From an uncultured Verrucomicrobiales bacterium (GTDB lineage: Bacteria > Verrucomicrobiota > Verrucomicrobiia > Verrucomicrobiales > Akkermansiaceae): a DNA stretch of 53,526 bases. Below the pieces are notes generated by a model. It made no database searches and was not told the DNA's origin. It was given only the letters and a program-made list of their open reading frames with translations. Of the stretch, positions 35,901-43,055 are shown piece by piece. Both the position numbers and the translations under genes were made by a program. The stretch spans positions 1 to 53,526 of the forward strand of contig CALDZJ010000019.1 in the NCBI GenBank assembly GCA_937944055.1. Direction: 5' to 3'. Numbering within the stretch: the first letter of the stretch is position 1; each line of letters opens with the position of its first letter.

Positions 35901-36641
35901 GAGGGCGCGAGTGGCGTTGGCTTGATCAAGGTTTTCCTCTGATGGGATGTGTTGAGGGTAGGGAGTGGCGCGGCCGTTGGAGCTGTCTTTCTCTTTTTTA
36001 AAGGGATGCTGGGCTTGAAGGAGGTAAGGCGTGGTGGGGAGGATGTGGGCGAGGAAGAGAGAGTAGAGTGCCTTGTAGTGGTCGAAGAATTCGTTAGAGA
36101 GTTTCTCGAAGGCGAAGGCGGTTTCTAGTTTTTGGAGGTTGAGGGAGTCTCCGGCTTGTTTGATCTCGGCAAGTTGGCGGGCGGCGGTGCGAGTGGGTTC
36201 GTCTTTGCCGACGAGGAAAGTGAAGCGGCGGGGGGCGGTTTGGATCTCTTCGTGCGTGCCGTCTTCGAGAAGGGAGATGCTGCGTGAGACGTAGCTGATG
36301 CGCCAGTTGGGGTTGTCGTCCTGCTCGAAGACGGCTATGGCGGCGTCGAATTCGGAGTCATCGAGGAGGTCGATGAGGAAGGCGCGGAGGGCGATCTTGT
36401 TCCGGCTGAGGTCGATTTTATTCTGAACCCTGAGGTGAAGGAGGAGGACGTTGTTATCGTCCGCAAGGGAGAGGTCACCAAGTTGGAGGCCACTTAGGAT
36501 GTTTTCTTGGAAGGCCGTTTTGATATCGAGTGGTTTTGCGGTGGGCCGCAGCGAGAGGTGCTCGTAGTGGAAAATCTCCTTAAGGATGGCGAGCCAGGAC
36601 TCGGGGCGGAAGGCTTGCTTGAGGGTGGATTCAATGATCAT
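32991..36641 (-). CDS. Eco57I-type N6-adenine DNA methyltransferase (PglX/type IIG-like)
   Basis: The 1216-residue protein has three parts. The first 200 residues carry a block (NWRISYVSRSISLLEDG...PRRFTFLVGKDEPTRTAARQL) that I recall from the N-termini of large Eco57I-type methylases. The catalytic core has SAM motif ICDPAIGSGAFPIGML near residue 489 and the amino-methylation motif IIQNPPYLG near 754. The C-terminal third should be a TaqI-like target recognition domain. No PD-(D/E)XK nuclease motif is obvious, so cleavage may fall to the PLD helicase. The recognition part (about 33200-34370) is visibly richer in A and T than both flanks, suggesting domain exchange. It starts 11 bases after vapC. 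Confidence 0.85.
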   Translation of the reverse strand: MIIESTLKQAFRPESWLAILKEIFHYEHLSLRPTAKPLDIKTAFQENILSGLQLGDLSLADDNNVLLLHLRVQNKIDLSRNKIALRAFLIDLLDDSEFDAAIAVFEQDDNPNWRISYVSRSISLLEDGTHEEIQTAPRRFTFLVGKDEPTRTAARQLAEIKQAGDSLNLQKLETAFAFEKLSNEFFDHYKALYSLFLAHILPTTPYLLQAQHPFKKEKDSSNGRATPYPQHIPSEENLDQANATRALFSIATEATPTAQKIADKPIRDFVKKLLGRLVFLTFLEKKGWLGCPADSTDWTEGKRTFLQDYFAQAGGSDDAVAFHSDFLTSLFFEALNTERPDDLFEKTDTRIPYLNGGLFDSDPAPLQTIDFPPALFATLLDFFGQYNFTIDENDPLNKEVGIDPEMLGHIFENLLEDNKDKGAYYTPKPVVSYMCQQSLLHYLQTHLGERAELSELVTLHKAGDPEDPDSWCHQNAKKIATLLEKVKICDPAIGSGAFPIGMLNEIVHIRTLLNSEFHDPAERAALKKSIIQKSIYGVDLDLGAVEIARLRFWLALVVDEVTPSPLPNLDYKIMQGNSLLESFGGVDLSRIEQEADPRSMTIRQVTGGEAELNLLDQDQQEFHAVSSENRSAILEARQKYFNARKPERKAELRDTIDREVINHIRTCLEFDLDKVRNLIDQHQKITDGTLPKPKGWNARSAPKKLAALQKQKTDIEASHQQLEAVARQPERPFFLWHLIFQDVFAEGGFDIIIQNPPYLGEDGNKPTFDEILPDKLSKYSEGKMDFFYYFIHLTLGKLLKNKGVAYLITTSYFRSATGASKLRNHLKEECSFIELIDFGELKIFQSASGQHNLLYGFLRSSHSTGRTKLSATTRSGSSTDSTIHSILGGNDPDTHYLTIPSGNVFDSETSFIRKASLANTAGGGVANSVIEKLRQHHRLETIGNFTQGLVSGCDTVSKAKLHLIGGEAKAGDPVYVFDLTRDKDRLLVEKISNTDGKSFLKPFYKNSSIHKFGVITPHTKVVLYLPRGTDERALSSVILEHLKPYKKILELRREFRDGKLPWYQLHWPRDQRIFLKPGLVFPYRAPLSVCSVFSPPFYCRSDCYLFHLTQQCPVTLRSLEAIINSLCSTFWLREQGRLKGKALELFPAVLDKLPIPDLDEEAQNLLATLAEQCAQATTDNDLDSLAAHEDAINQIVYRLFDLTDDEIALIESTLAS

Positions 36642-36652
36642 AGAACAATGTT

Positions 36653-37072
36653 TCAGCGGCGAGATAGGAGAGTGTTGACGTGTGCGTAATCAAGGAGGAC
36701 TTGGTCAGAGGTGAGAAGGGTGTAGTTGCGGAGGCGTGCGGTGGCGGTGATGATCTGATCGGCAGGGTCTTTATGGGGTTTCCCGTCTTTTTCGAAATTT
36801 CCTGGAAGGCGAGTCGCGTCGACGACGATCTGGGGCGTCATTGGAATGAGGATGATTTTACCGGTAGGGATTGCGATGGAGGTAAGCCATTCGTAGCAGG
36901 GCATATTAAGCGTGATTTTTCCAAGGGCTTCCTTGCGAGCGAGTTCGAGGAGGGAAATCGTAGATAAGTGAAGTCGCTCGGGACCGTTGATGATATCAAT
37001 GGTGGCCTGCGAGAGGAGTTCGGGTGCGAGGAGGGCATCAATCCAAGCGCAAGTGTCTAGAAGATAGGGCAT
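36653..37072 (-). CDS. VapC-like PIN-domain toxin
   Basis: This is a PIN-domain ribonuclease of 139 residues with the acidic active-site set in place: Asp6 (YLLDTCAWID), Glu43 (LLELARK), Asp102 and Asp105 (KDPADQII), and Asp123 (LTSDQVLL). VapC toxins cut tRNA or rRNA to halt translation when their antitoxin is lost. The Phd-type antitoxin gene is 18 bases upstream. The pair sits inside the defence operon between helicase and methyltransferase, on the same strand and surely co-transcribed. Confidence 0.9.
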   Translation of the reverse strand: MPYLLDTCAWIDALLAPELLSQATIDIINGPERLHLSTISLLELARKEALGKITLNMPCYEWLTSIAIPTGKIILIPMTPQIVVDATRLPGNFEKDGKPHKDPADQIITATARLRNYTLLTSDQVLLDYAHVNTLLSRR

Positions 37073-37090
37073 AAGTCTGTGAATTGAGTC

Positions 37091-37357
37091 TCAGTCGCCG
37101 GAGTTCCAGTCATTCTCCGAGAAGGCAGGTTCGTGGGGATCGTAGTCGGGGCTTAGGGTGGCAGTGCCTTTTCCAATACCCAAGATGGAGCCGGTAGGGG
37201 GCTCCGGGGTGGGAGCGTGGGCAACGGCAACTACCTTGCCGTGCCGGGTGAGCTCTATGACAAGACCTTCGGTTTCTTCGATGGCGCGAATTTCTTCTGA
37301 GAAGTGAGCTTTAAACTCAGAAACTGGGATTGTTTTGGTTTTCATGTTTTTTATCAT
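37091..37357 (-). CDS. Phd/YefM-type antitoxin
   Basis: This is an 88-residue protein. The N-terminal Phd fold (TIPVSEFKAHFSEEIRAIEETEGLVIELTRHGKVVAVAHAP) would dimerise and bind DNA. The acidic C-terminus (DYDPHEPAFSENDWNSGD) would wrap around and inhibit the toxin. The ATG at 37357 overlaps the helicase stop in an ATGA arrangement, implying translational coupling. A second in-frame ATG at 37345 (MKTKTIPVSEF) is the more usual Phd start. It could also autoregulate the operon. Confidence 0.88.
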   Translation of the reverse strand: MIKNMKTKTIPVSEFKAHFSEEIRAIEETEGLVIELTRHGKVVAVAHAPTPEPPTGSILGIGKGTATLSPDYDPHEPAFSENDWNSGD

Positions 37358-40300
37358 AGCAAATCTGTGGCGGTGAAGGATTCGGAGAGGATGATAGCGG
37401 GTTTAAGGTCAGCAGTGGTGAGGCCGGCAAGAGGATTGTGGGCGGCGAGAGCGGCGCTGCCATCTTCATCCGCACGGAGAGGATACTCTGAGAGGACGGC
37501 GAGGATGGCATCAAGTTGACCAGCAGCGGTCATAGGTTGTTCCTTGTTCTCTTTGATAATCTTCACGATCCGGGAGGGGAGCTTCTGGAAAGTGCCGCGT
37601 CGGATCGCGACCAGAGCGAGCTTCACGAGGTTACGTTCGCCCTCACTCACGAGGGGCGATTGTTTCGAGAAAGGTTCGAGGAATTTATTGGCGCGTTTTT
37701 CGTTGGGGCCGATTTTTTGATCGACGACTTTTTTGTGGGTGAGTTCTTTTTCGACTCCTTTTTGGAAGTGTTCGCAAGCGGAGGTGATGTGAGCGTGGTG
37801 TTCTTCGTGAAGAGGGGCTGGTTTTTCGGCGGCGGTGGCGTGGAAAATACGGGCGGCTTGAATGAAGGAGAGTTCTTCGGGATCCCCTGATTCGTTCAGG
37901 TAGTAGAAGGAGTTTCGTCGCTTGTTTTTCACAAAGGCGATGGTGTGGCCTTTTCGATCGAGGTCGTGACGTCCAGTGCGGGCACGCATGGGGAGGTTAC
38001 GAATTTCACGGAATCGTTCGGGGTTCCTTTTGCGGAACTCGCGGAGCTCGGTGAGGAGGGCTTGTGATTCATCGCGTTCTTCTTCGAGGTCCTTGTCGAA
38101 GAGGCCAAAGTTATCGACTTCCTCGTCGGTGGAATAGATCTGTGAATCTTCTCCGAGGGCAGAGTGGAAGGCTTGGAGCTTAACGAGTGCTTTTTTCTCA
38201 AGCTCGATATTACTCTCAACCTTGGTCGTGGGGAAGAAGTTGAAAACGTGGATGCGGTCGGCCTTGGTTCCGATTCGATTGACCCGCCCGATACGCTGCA
38301 TGAGACGGGTGGAGTTCCATGGGGTGTCGTAGTTTACGATGACATTAGCGCGGTGGAGGTTGACGCCCTCAGCAAGGACTTCTGTGGTGATCAGGATGTC
38401 GTAGTCGTCGAGTTGCTCTTCAAGGGTGGCATTAGCGTCGAAATTGGCTTTGACGTGCGGCATGGCGTCCTTGCGGCTTTTTGAGTCGACCTGAAGGATA
38501 CGGTTGTAGTCGGATTCCTTCATGCGCTTGACGAGGTAGTTTGTGGTTTCAACAGACTCGGAGAAGATGACGAGGCGTGGGGTGTCCTTGGTAGCGGCAT
38601 GGAAATTAATCTCCGGCGAGAGGAGAGTGGTTTCTAGCTGGTGGATGAACTCATCGAACTTTGGGTCTTCCGTATTTTGGGTCCATCGTTCGCAGAGGGA
38701 TTCGAGGAGTTGGAGATCGGTTTGGAGAGAAGGAAGGAAATCGGTAACAAAGTGCTGGGGTTGGCAGATTTCGACGTTTTCGCCAAGGGCTTCTAGTTCA
38801 TTGATTTTTGCGGTTAGTTCGTCTTCGCGTCCTTCAAGAATGTGGCGGGTGACATCAAGATCCGGTGCGATGTAAATTTTTCCATTTTCAAACATCTCTA
38901 CCATGACGCGGGTAGCATCCCGGAAGCGGGAGAGAGATTGGGTGAAGGCGAAGAATGAGCTATCTAGGCGCTTCAAAAGAAGGGTGCGCATGATTTTCTC
39001 CAACTGGGAAGAGACGCGATCCGCATTCTGGTAGCGAAGTTTTTTCTCGGCGATGAGATTACCGATGGCTTGGTAGCGGCTGTAGGTGAGCTGCTTGTCT
39101 AGGACACGGAGGGTTTCATCGTAGAGGGTGTCAAGTGCTGGAGAGAGAGGGTAGAAGAGTTTGTTTGGTCGCCCGACTTCGGGGAAGACAATGCCTTGTT
39201 CGTTGAGGTCGCGTAGGTAATCTGGGGTTTCACGGAGATCAGTGCGGGTGCGGCGTACGGTGACCTGAGTCATGATGTTTTGGCGGATGTCCTCGTAGAT
39301 TTCCTTCACGCGGAGGCGGGATTGTTCAACTGATCCGGCCTTCAGTGCGGCTTCATATTCTTTCTGGTGTGTGGCGAAGTAGTGCTGGAGGTTACGGGTT
39401 TGATCGAGGGTGGAATCCTTGGAGTCTTGGAAGAGGAAAAGGAGGTTAGCGATGTCCTTAGGGCGGTTGTTTAGCGGGGTGGCTGAAACAAGAATGACTT
39501 TCTTGGCGGCGAAGGTGTCATCTGGGAGACGGCGGCGGGTGGGGGTTTTGCAGAGCTTCTGCAGTTGGTCGTAGGCTTCCGAGGTATCGTTTCGGAACTT
39601 GTGAGCTTCATCGACGATGATGAGATCGTATTTGTCAGGGTAGCGGATCTTGTGGAGGGAGCCATTGGTGATGATCCTGACGTATTTGAGCCCGAATTGA
39701 TGAATGACCTCCTCCCATCCTTCTTTGAGGGCGGGTGGGACGACAATGAGAGTCTCAGAGAGGTGGGTTGGGAAGTCATTGTGGAAGAAAAACTTCTTGG
39801 CGATCATGGTGGCGATCATGGTCTTTCCGAGACCGACTACGTCTGAAAGAAAGAAGCCGCCGTGCCGTTGGAGCATAAGGTTACCTTGGGTGACGGCGTC
39901 CATTTGGTAGGCGAGCCGTTTGTAGCCCTCTGGAAGGTCGGTGGCCTTATTAGGATCGTATTCGATGGCTGGGCCGAAGTATTCGATAAGTAATTTAATG
40001 TAGATCTCGAATGGGCTGAGTTCTTCTCGCAGGTAGGTGTCGGCGGTGGCCTCGGTGACGTATTTTGGAAGGATATCTACGGCTTCTTCCCAAAGATCGT
40101 TGAATTCATCACTGGCAAATTTGACGTCGTCGAAGTCACGTAGGAGGACATTGAATTCGTAGTTTTCCTCACGATCTTCTGCGCCTAGTCCGGCAGCGGT
40201 GAGATTAGAGGATCCCGTGATTACGGAGCCGTCTTTGTGTTCGTTATAGTCCGGAGGGAGGAAGATGTAGATCTTGGCGTGAAGACGTTTCGTGGGGTGA

Positions 40301-40683
40301 GCTTTGACCTCAAGCTTGCGGGAGACGATGTCATCGACAAACTGGGTGATGCCTTTTTCGACTTCCGGGGAATATCGGGAGTTTTGAATATCTGCGGTCA
40401 GTTGTTTTTTGAATTCGCGGATACATTTGCCGGTGTCAGCTAGGAAAAGTCGGCCCTGTCGCTGGTATTCTTCTACGATTTCATCGACGTCGATTCCGAC
40501 GAGGATACGGACTTTAGGGACATTTTCTAACTCTGGGCGGATGGCAAAGTAGCCAGAAGCTCGCAGGTAGCCGACGAGAGCATCGAATTGCGCGATATTC
40601 GAGTTGTTTTGAAATACGCCCTGAAATTTGGTGAGTAGGGTGTTCTCGTCGCGGTTGGTGAAGAACTTCGTTGACACTGCCAT
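37354..40683 (-). CDS. PLD-nuclease/SNF2-type helicase fusion
   Basis: In 1109 residues, an N-terminal phospholipase-D-like nuclease (HAK with His135 and Lys137, then GSSNLTAAGL from 157) is fused to a superfamily 2 helicase. The helicase shows Walker A DVVGLGKT at 281-288, the DEAH box (IIVDEAHKFRND), motif III VLVSATPLNNRP, and motifs V/VI ITTEVLAEGVNLHRA and QRIGRVNRIGT. The C-terminal 250 residues include a charged region and match nothing I can name. A single HKD motif implies a dimeric nuclease. It is the first gene of the island operon, coupled to phd, with a palindrome just upstream. It probably moves along DNA and cuts unmodified invaders together with the methyltransferase. Confidence 0.9.
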   Translation of the reverse strand: MAVSTKFFTNRDENTLLTKFQGVFQNNSNIAQFDALVGYLRASGYFAIRPELENVPKVRILVGIDVDEIVEEYQRQGRLFLADTGKCIREFKKQLTADIQNSRYSPEVEKGITQFVDDIVSRKLEVKAHPTKRLHAKIYIFLPPDYNEHKDGSVITGSSNLTAAGLGAEDREENYEFNVLLRDFDDVKFASDEFNDLWEEAVDILPKYVTEATADTYLREELSPFEIYIKLLIEYFGPAIEYDPNKATDLPEGYKRLAYQMDAVTQGNLMLQRHGGFFLSDVVGLGKTMIATMIAKKFFFHNDFPTHLSETLIVVPPALKEGWEEVIHQFGLKYVRIITNGSLHKIRYPDKYDLIIVDEAHKFRNDTSEAYDQLQKLCKTPTRRRLPDDTFAAKKVILVSATPLNNRPKDIANLLFLFQDSKDSTLDQTRNLQHYFATHQKEYEAALKAGSVEQSRLRVKEIYEDIRQNIMTQVTVRRTRTDLRETPDYLRDLNEQGIVFPEVGRPNKLFYPLSPALDTLYDETLRVLDKQLTYSRYQAIGNLIAEKKLRYQNADRVSSQLEKIMRTLLLKRLDSSFFAFTQSLSRFRDATRVMVEMFENGKIYIAPDLDVTRHILEGREDELTAKINELEALGENVEICQPQHFVTDFLPSLQTDLQLLESLCERWTQNTEDPKFDEFIHQLETTLLSPEINFHAATKDTPRLVIFSESVETTNYLVKRMKESDYNRILQVDSKSRKDAMPHVKANFDANATLEEQLDDYDILITTEVLAEGVNLHRANVIVNYDTPWNSTRLMQRIGRVNRIGTKADRIHVFNFFPTTKVESNIELEKKALVKLQAFHSALGEDSQIYSTDEEVDNFGLFDKDLEEERDESQALLTELREFRKRNPERFREIRNLPMRARTGRHDLDRKGHTIAFVKNKRRNSFYYLNESGDPEELSFIQAARIFHATAAEKPAPLHEEHHAHITSACEHFQKGVEKELTHKKVVDQKIGPNEKRANKFLEPFSKQSPLVSEGERNLVKLALVAIRRGTFQKLPSRIVKIIKENKEQPMTAAGQLDAILAVLSEYPLRADEDGSAALAAHNPLAGLTTADLKPAIILSESFTATDLL

Positions 40684-40691
40684 GAAGATAC

Positions 40692-40713
40692 TTTGACCAG
40701 AGTTTTGGTCAAA
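40692..40713. promoter_or_regulatory. Inverted repeat upstream of the island operon
   Basis: TTTGACC at 40692-40698 and GGTCAAA at 40707-40713 flank an 8-bp centre, 9 bases from the helicase ATG. On the minus strand one arm doubles as a TTGACC -35-like element, so binding by a repressor such as Phd would block transcription. Confidence 0.45.
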
Positions 40714-40768
40714 ATAAAAATCATCTTAATAGGGTTGGACCGTTGAGTTTTGGTTGGTGCAGTCGGGG

Positions 40769-40837
40769 ATCCTGAGATTTTGACTTGGAGACCGCGGACC
40801 GCCCTGCCGGAGCAGTTGGGGATTCCGCCGATGCCTT
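40769..40837 (+). repeat. 69-bp direct repeat, right copy
   Basis: It is identical to 31910-31978. In the map frame it is followed at once by TGA, giving the probable ancestral map stop. It marks the right boundary of the island, about 85 bases upstream of the helicase start. Confidence 0.9.
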
Positions 40838-40843
40838 GAGCGT

Positions 40844-41176
40844 TTAGCGATTCCGTAATACAAACACGATGGCAATTAGGGAGATGATCACACAGATGGT
40901 GAGCATATAAGCAAAGCCAGAAGAATGACCTGTTTGGTTTGAAGGGCCGAATTCAAAGGGCTTTTTTGATGGAATGAGTTTTTTTTGATTAGCAGAAGAA
41001 GATTTTTCCTTTCGTCTCCTTCGAATCTTTTTGAGTCGAGGTAAGGAATCGCCCGGAGAAACTGGGCGTTTTTTACTGAAGATCTTAGGAATCCCTCTCA
41101 TAACATGGGAAAGATAGTCAAAAATCGGCCTGATCAGCGATGAGAATGCGGGCTTCTGATTGTAACGAAAAAGCAA
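40844..41176 (-). CDS. Small tail-anchored membrane protein of unknown function
   Basis: It has up to 110 residues. The first possible start is a TTG at 41176, and the first ATG is at codon 26 (MRGIPKIFSKK), which may be the true start. A very basic middle (RLKKIRRRRKEKSS) leads to a single C-terminal membrane helix (YMLTICVIISLIAIVFVLR). No family is recognised. Before the island arrived it would have been the convergent neighbour of map. Confidence 0.45.
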   Translation of the reverse strand: MLFRYNQKPAFSSLIRPIFDYLSHVMRGIPKIFSKKRPVSPGDSLPRLKKIRRRRKEKSSSANQKKLIPSKKPFEFGPSNQTGHSSGFAYMLTICVIISLIAIVFVLRNR

Positions 41177-41270
41177 TTTTACGATCCTCGGGAAGTCAAA
41201 AGCTCGTGCTTCTAGAATTTGGGTTGAGGGGACTCAGGCTAAAGCCAAAGCTCCGCAGTTGACGGGGAAG

Positions 41271-42083
41271 TTACTTTGCGGCGTCCCAGAAGGCGTCCAT
41301 TTGTTCGATGGTGGCGTCTTTTAGGCTGATTTGATCTGCCTTTAGTCCCTTCTCGATCTCGGCGAAGCGGTGGAGGAATTTTTGGTTGGTTCCCTCGAGG
41401 GCGGCTTCCGGATCGATGCCGAGTTTCCGGGCGAGGTTGGTGACGATGAAGAGGAGATCGCCAATTTCGGCTTCCAGTTCAGGGGAGGCGGCTTGGCCTT
41501 CTTGATGTTTCTCTAGTTCTTCTCGTACTTCCGCGAGTTCTTCGTCGATCTTTTCGGTGATTCCCTTGGTGTCGGGCCAGTCGAAGCCGACTTTGCTGGC
41601 CTTTTTCTGAAGCTTGGCGGCTTTGAGGAGGGCGGGGAGGCCTTTACCAACTCCGTGAAGGTAGGGCTGGGCTTCATGGCCTTTTTCGGCGCGTTTGATG
41701 TCTTCCCACTGGCTGAGGACTCCTTCGGTGCTGCCGACGTCTGAGTCGCCATAGACGTGGGGGTGGCGGCGGACGAGTTTGTCCGAGATTCCGCGGGCGA
41801 TTTCATCGAGATCGAAGCTGCCGCTTTCTTGCGCGATTTCGGCGTGGAAGGCGACTTGGAGAAGGAGATCGCCGAGTTCTTCTTGGAGGTTCTCAGGATC
41901 ATTTGCGCGAATTGCGGCGACTGTTTCGTACGTTTCCTCGATGAGGTTGGAGACGAGAGATTTGTGCGTTTGCTCAGCATCCCAAGGGCAGCCGCCGGGG
42001 GCGCGGAGACGATGCATGATGGCGCGGAGTCGTGCGATTTGGCGGCTTGGCTCCGAGCAGTTGATCATTTCTTCATCAGTCAT
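41271..42083 (-). CDS. mazG: Nucleoside triphosphate pyrophosphohydrolase MazG
   Basis: This housekeeping NTP pyrophosphatase hydrolyses NTPs to NMP and PPi. The first MazG domain is complete: LRAPGGCPWDAEQTHKSLVSNLIEETYETVAAI with the EExxE metal site, then ENLQEELGDLLLQVAFHA. A second, similar domain follows (IDEELAEVREELEK, ELEAEIGDLLFIVTNLARKLGIDPE). Its start overlaps the stop of the rhomboid gene by 4 bases, so the two are translationally coupled. Confidence 0.95.
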   Translation of the reverse strand: MTDEEMINCSEPSRQIARLRAIMHRLRAPGGCPWDAEQTHKSLVSNLIEETYETVAAIRANDPENLQEELGDLLLQVAFHAEIAQESGSFDLDEIARGISDKLVRRHPHVYGDSDVGSTEGVLSQWEDIKRAEKGHEAQPYLHGVGKGLPALLKAAKLQKKASKVGFDWPDTKGITEKIDEELAEVREELEKHQEGQAASPELEAEIGDLLFIVTNLARKLGIDPEAALEGTNQKFLHRFAEIEKGLKADQISLKDATIEQMDAFWDAAK

Positions 42084-42976
42084 TTGTCTCGTCGTGCTTG
42101 GTTGAGGGTTTCTTTTTCTTTGGGCGTGAGGGATTGGATTCCTTGGGCGCTAATTTTGTCGAGAATGCGGTCGACTTCTTTCGAGATTTCGAGCGGAGAG
42201 CGCTGGTCCTCGCGGATGATTTTGGCGTCCTGTGTTTTCTGCGAGCGCGGGGATGTTTTTTGCGCGCCGATTTGGGAGAGTTTGATCACGGCGTTTTTGA
42301 GGGGTGGCGATTTGAGGACTGCGAGGCCAAAGATTGCTCCGCCGAGGTGTCCGGCGCTGCCACCGGCATTATGCCAATTAAAGATGACGGCACAGCTTTC
42401 GTAGATGAAGTAGATGATGCCGAGGGTGCGCATCTGAAGAGGGATCACAAAGAAAAGTAGGACGCGGGCATTCGGCGCGACGAAGTAGAAGGCGGCGAGG
42501 ATGCCGAAGAGCCCGGCAGAGGCTCCTACCATGGGGATGCCGGGGTGGTAGCCCTCAAAGAATCCGGGGAGGAAGAAGAGGATGGTGTAGAAAATTGCTC
42601 CCGCAAAGCCGCTGAGAAGATAGAAGGTGAGGAAGACGCGGCTGCTCATCCAGCGCTCGATGTGTGGGCCGAAGAAGAGGAGTCCGAGGCCATTCATGAA
42701 GAGGTGACTCAGATCTGCGTGTAGAAATTGGAAGGTGAGGAAGCGCCAGAGTTGCAATTCATAGATCCCTTCCTGAATACTGAAGTGGCCGAAGCGCTGT
42801 AAAAAAACCTGCTGCCCGGGGTTGGTCATGAGCGCTTGGAGGAAGAGTATCGCGACGTTGATGATGAGAAGCCACTTGGTGACAGGGGCACCTTCAAAGG
42901 GGCCGGGCATGCCGGGGGGGCGGCCTCCGTAGGGGCCTTGCTCTGATTTCATGTAGTCTCGATCGTGATATCCCAC
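42080..42976 (-). CDS. Rhomboid-family intramembrane serine protease
   Basis: Six hydrophobic helices surround the catalytic dyad Ser153 (GASAGLFG) and His210 (GSAGHLGG). The WRFLTFQFLHADLSHLFMNGLGLLFFG block is the usual L1 loop and HxxxN helix. A Pro/Gly-rich N-terminus (GPYGGRPPGMPGPFEGA) faces the cytosol and a charged tail of about 80 residues follows the last helix. Bacterial rhomboids cleave single-span membrane proteins. Coupling to mazG is probably only transcriptional convenience. Confidence 0.93.
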   Translation of the reverse strand: MGYHDRDYMKSEQGPYGGRPPGMPGPFEGAPVTKWLLIINVAILFLQALMTNPGQQVFLQRFGHFSIQEGIYELQLWRFLTFQFLHADLSHLFMNGLGLLFFGPHIERWMSSRVFLTFYLLSGFAGAIFYTILFFLPGFFEGYHPGIPMVGASAGLFGILAAFYFVAPNARVLLFFVIPLQMRTLGIIYFIYESCAVIFNWHNAGGSAGHLGGAIFGLAVLKSPPLKNAVIKLSQIGAQKTSPRSQKTQDAKIIREDQRSPLEISKEVDRILDKISAQGIQSLTPKEKETLNQARRDK

Positions 42977-43055
42977 AGGGGAGAGGTAGCAGTGATTGGT
43001 GACTCATGAAAATGAAACTTTTTCTTAGGGCGAATCCGGTTTGAACTTGTCGCAG

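Larger units (their letters stand above)
31979..40837. mobile_element. Defence-type genomic island in the 3' end of map
   Basis: About 8.9 kb lies between two perfect 69-bp direct repeats of the map 3' end. Both repeats are followed by an in-frame stop (GCT TAG on the left, TGA on the right), as expected when an element integrates into a gene end and restores it. Inside is one minus-strand operon of five genes (helicase, Phd, VapC, DNA methyltransferase, TIR) with gaps or overlaps of -4, 18, 11 and 2 bases. No integrase, transposase or inverted terminal repeat is seen, so it may be mobilised in trans or be fixed. Confidence 0.8.

Noticed and set aside
31987-40683. Assignment of the island to DISARM, BREX or type I R-M
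   Set aside because: The PLD, helicase and methyltransferase parts overlap with these systems, but drmA/drmB, pglZ/brxC and hsdS are all absent, so no named system was claimed.
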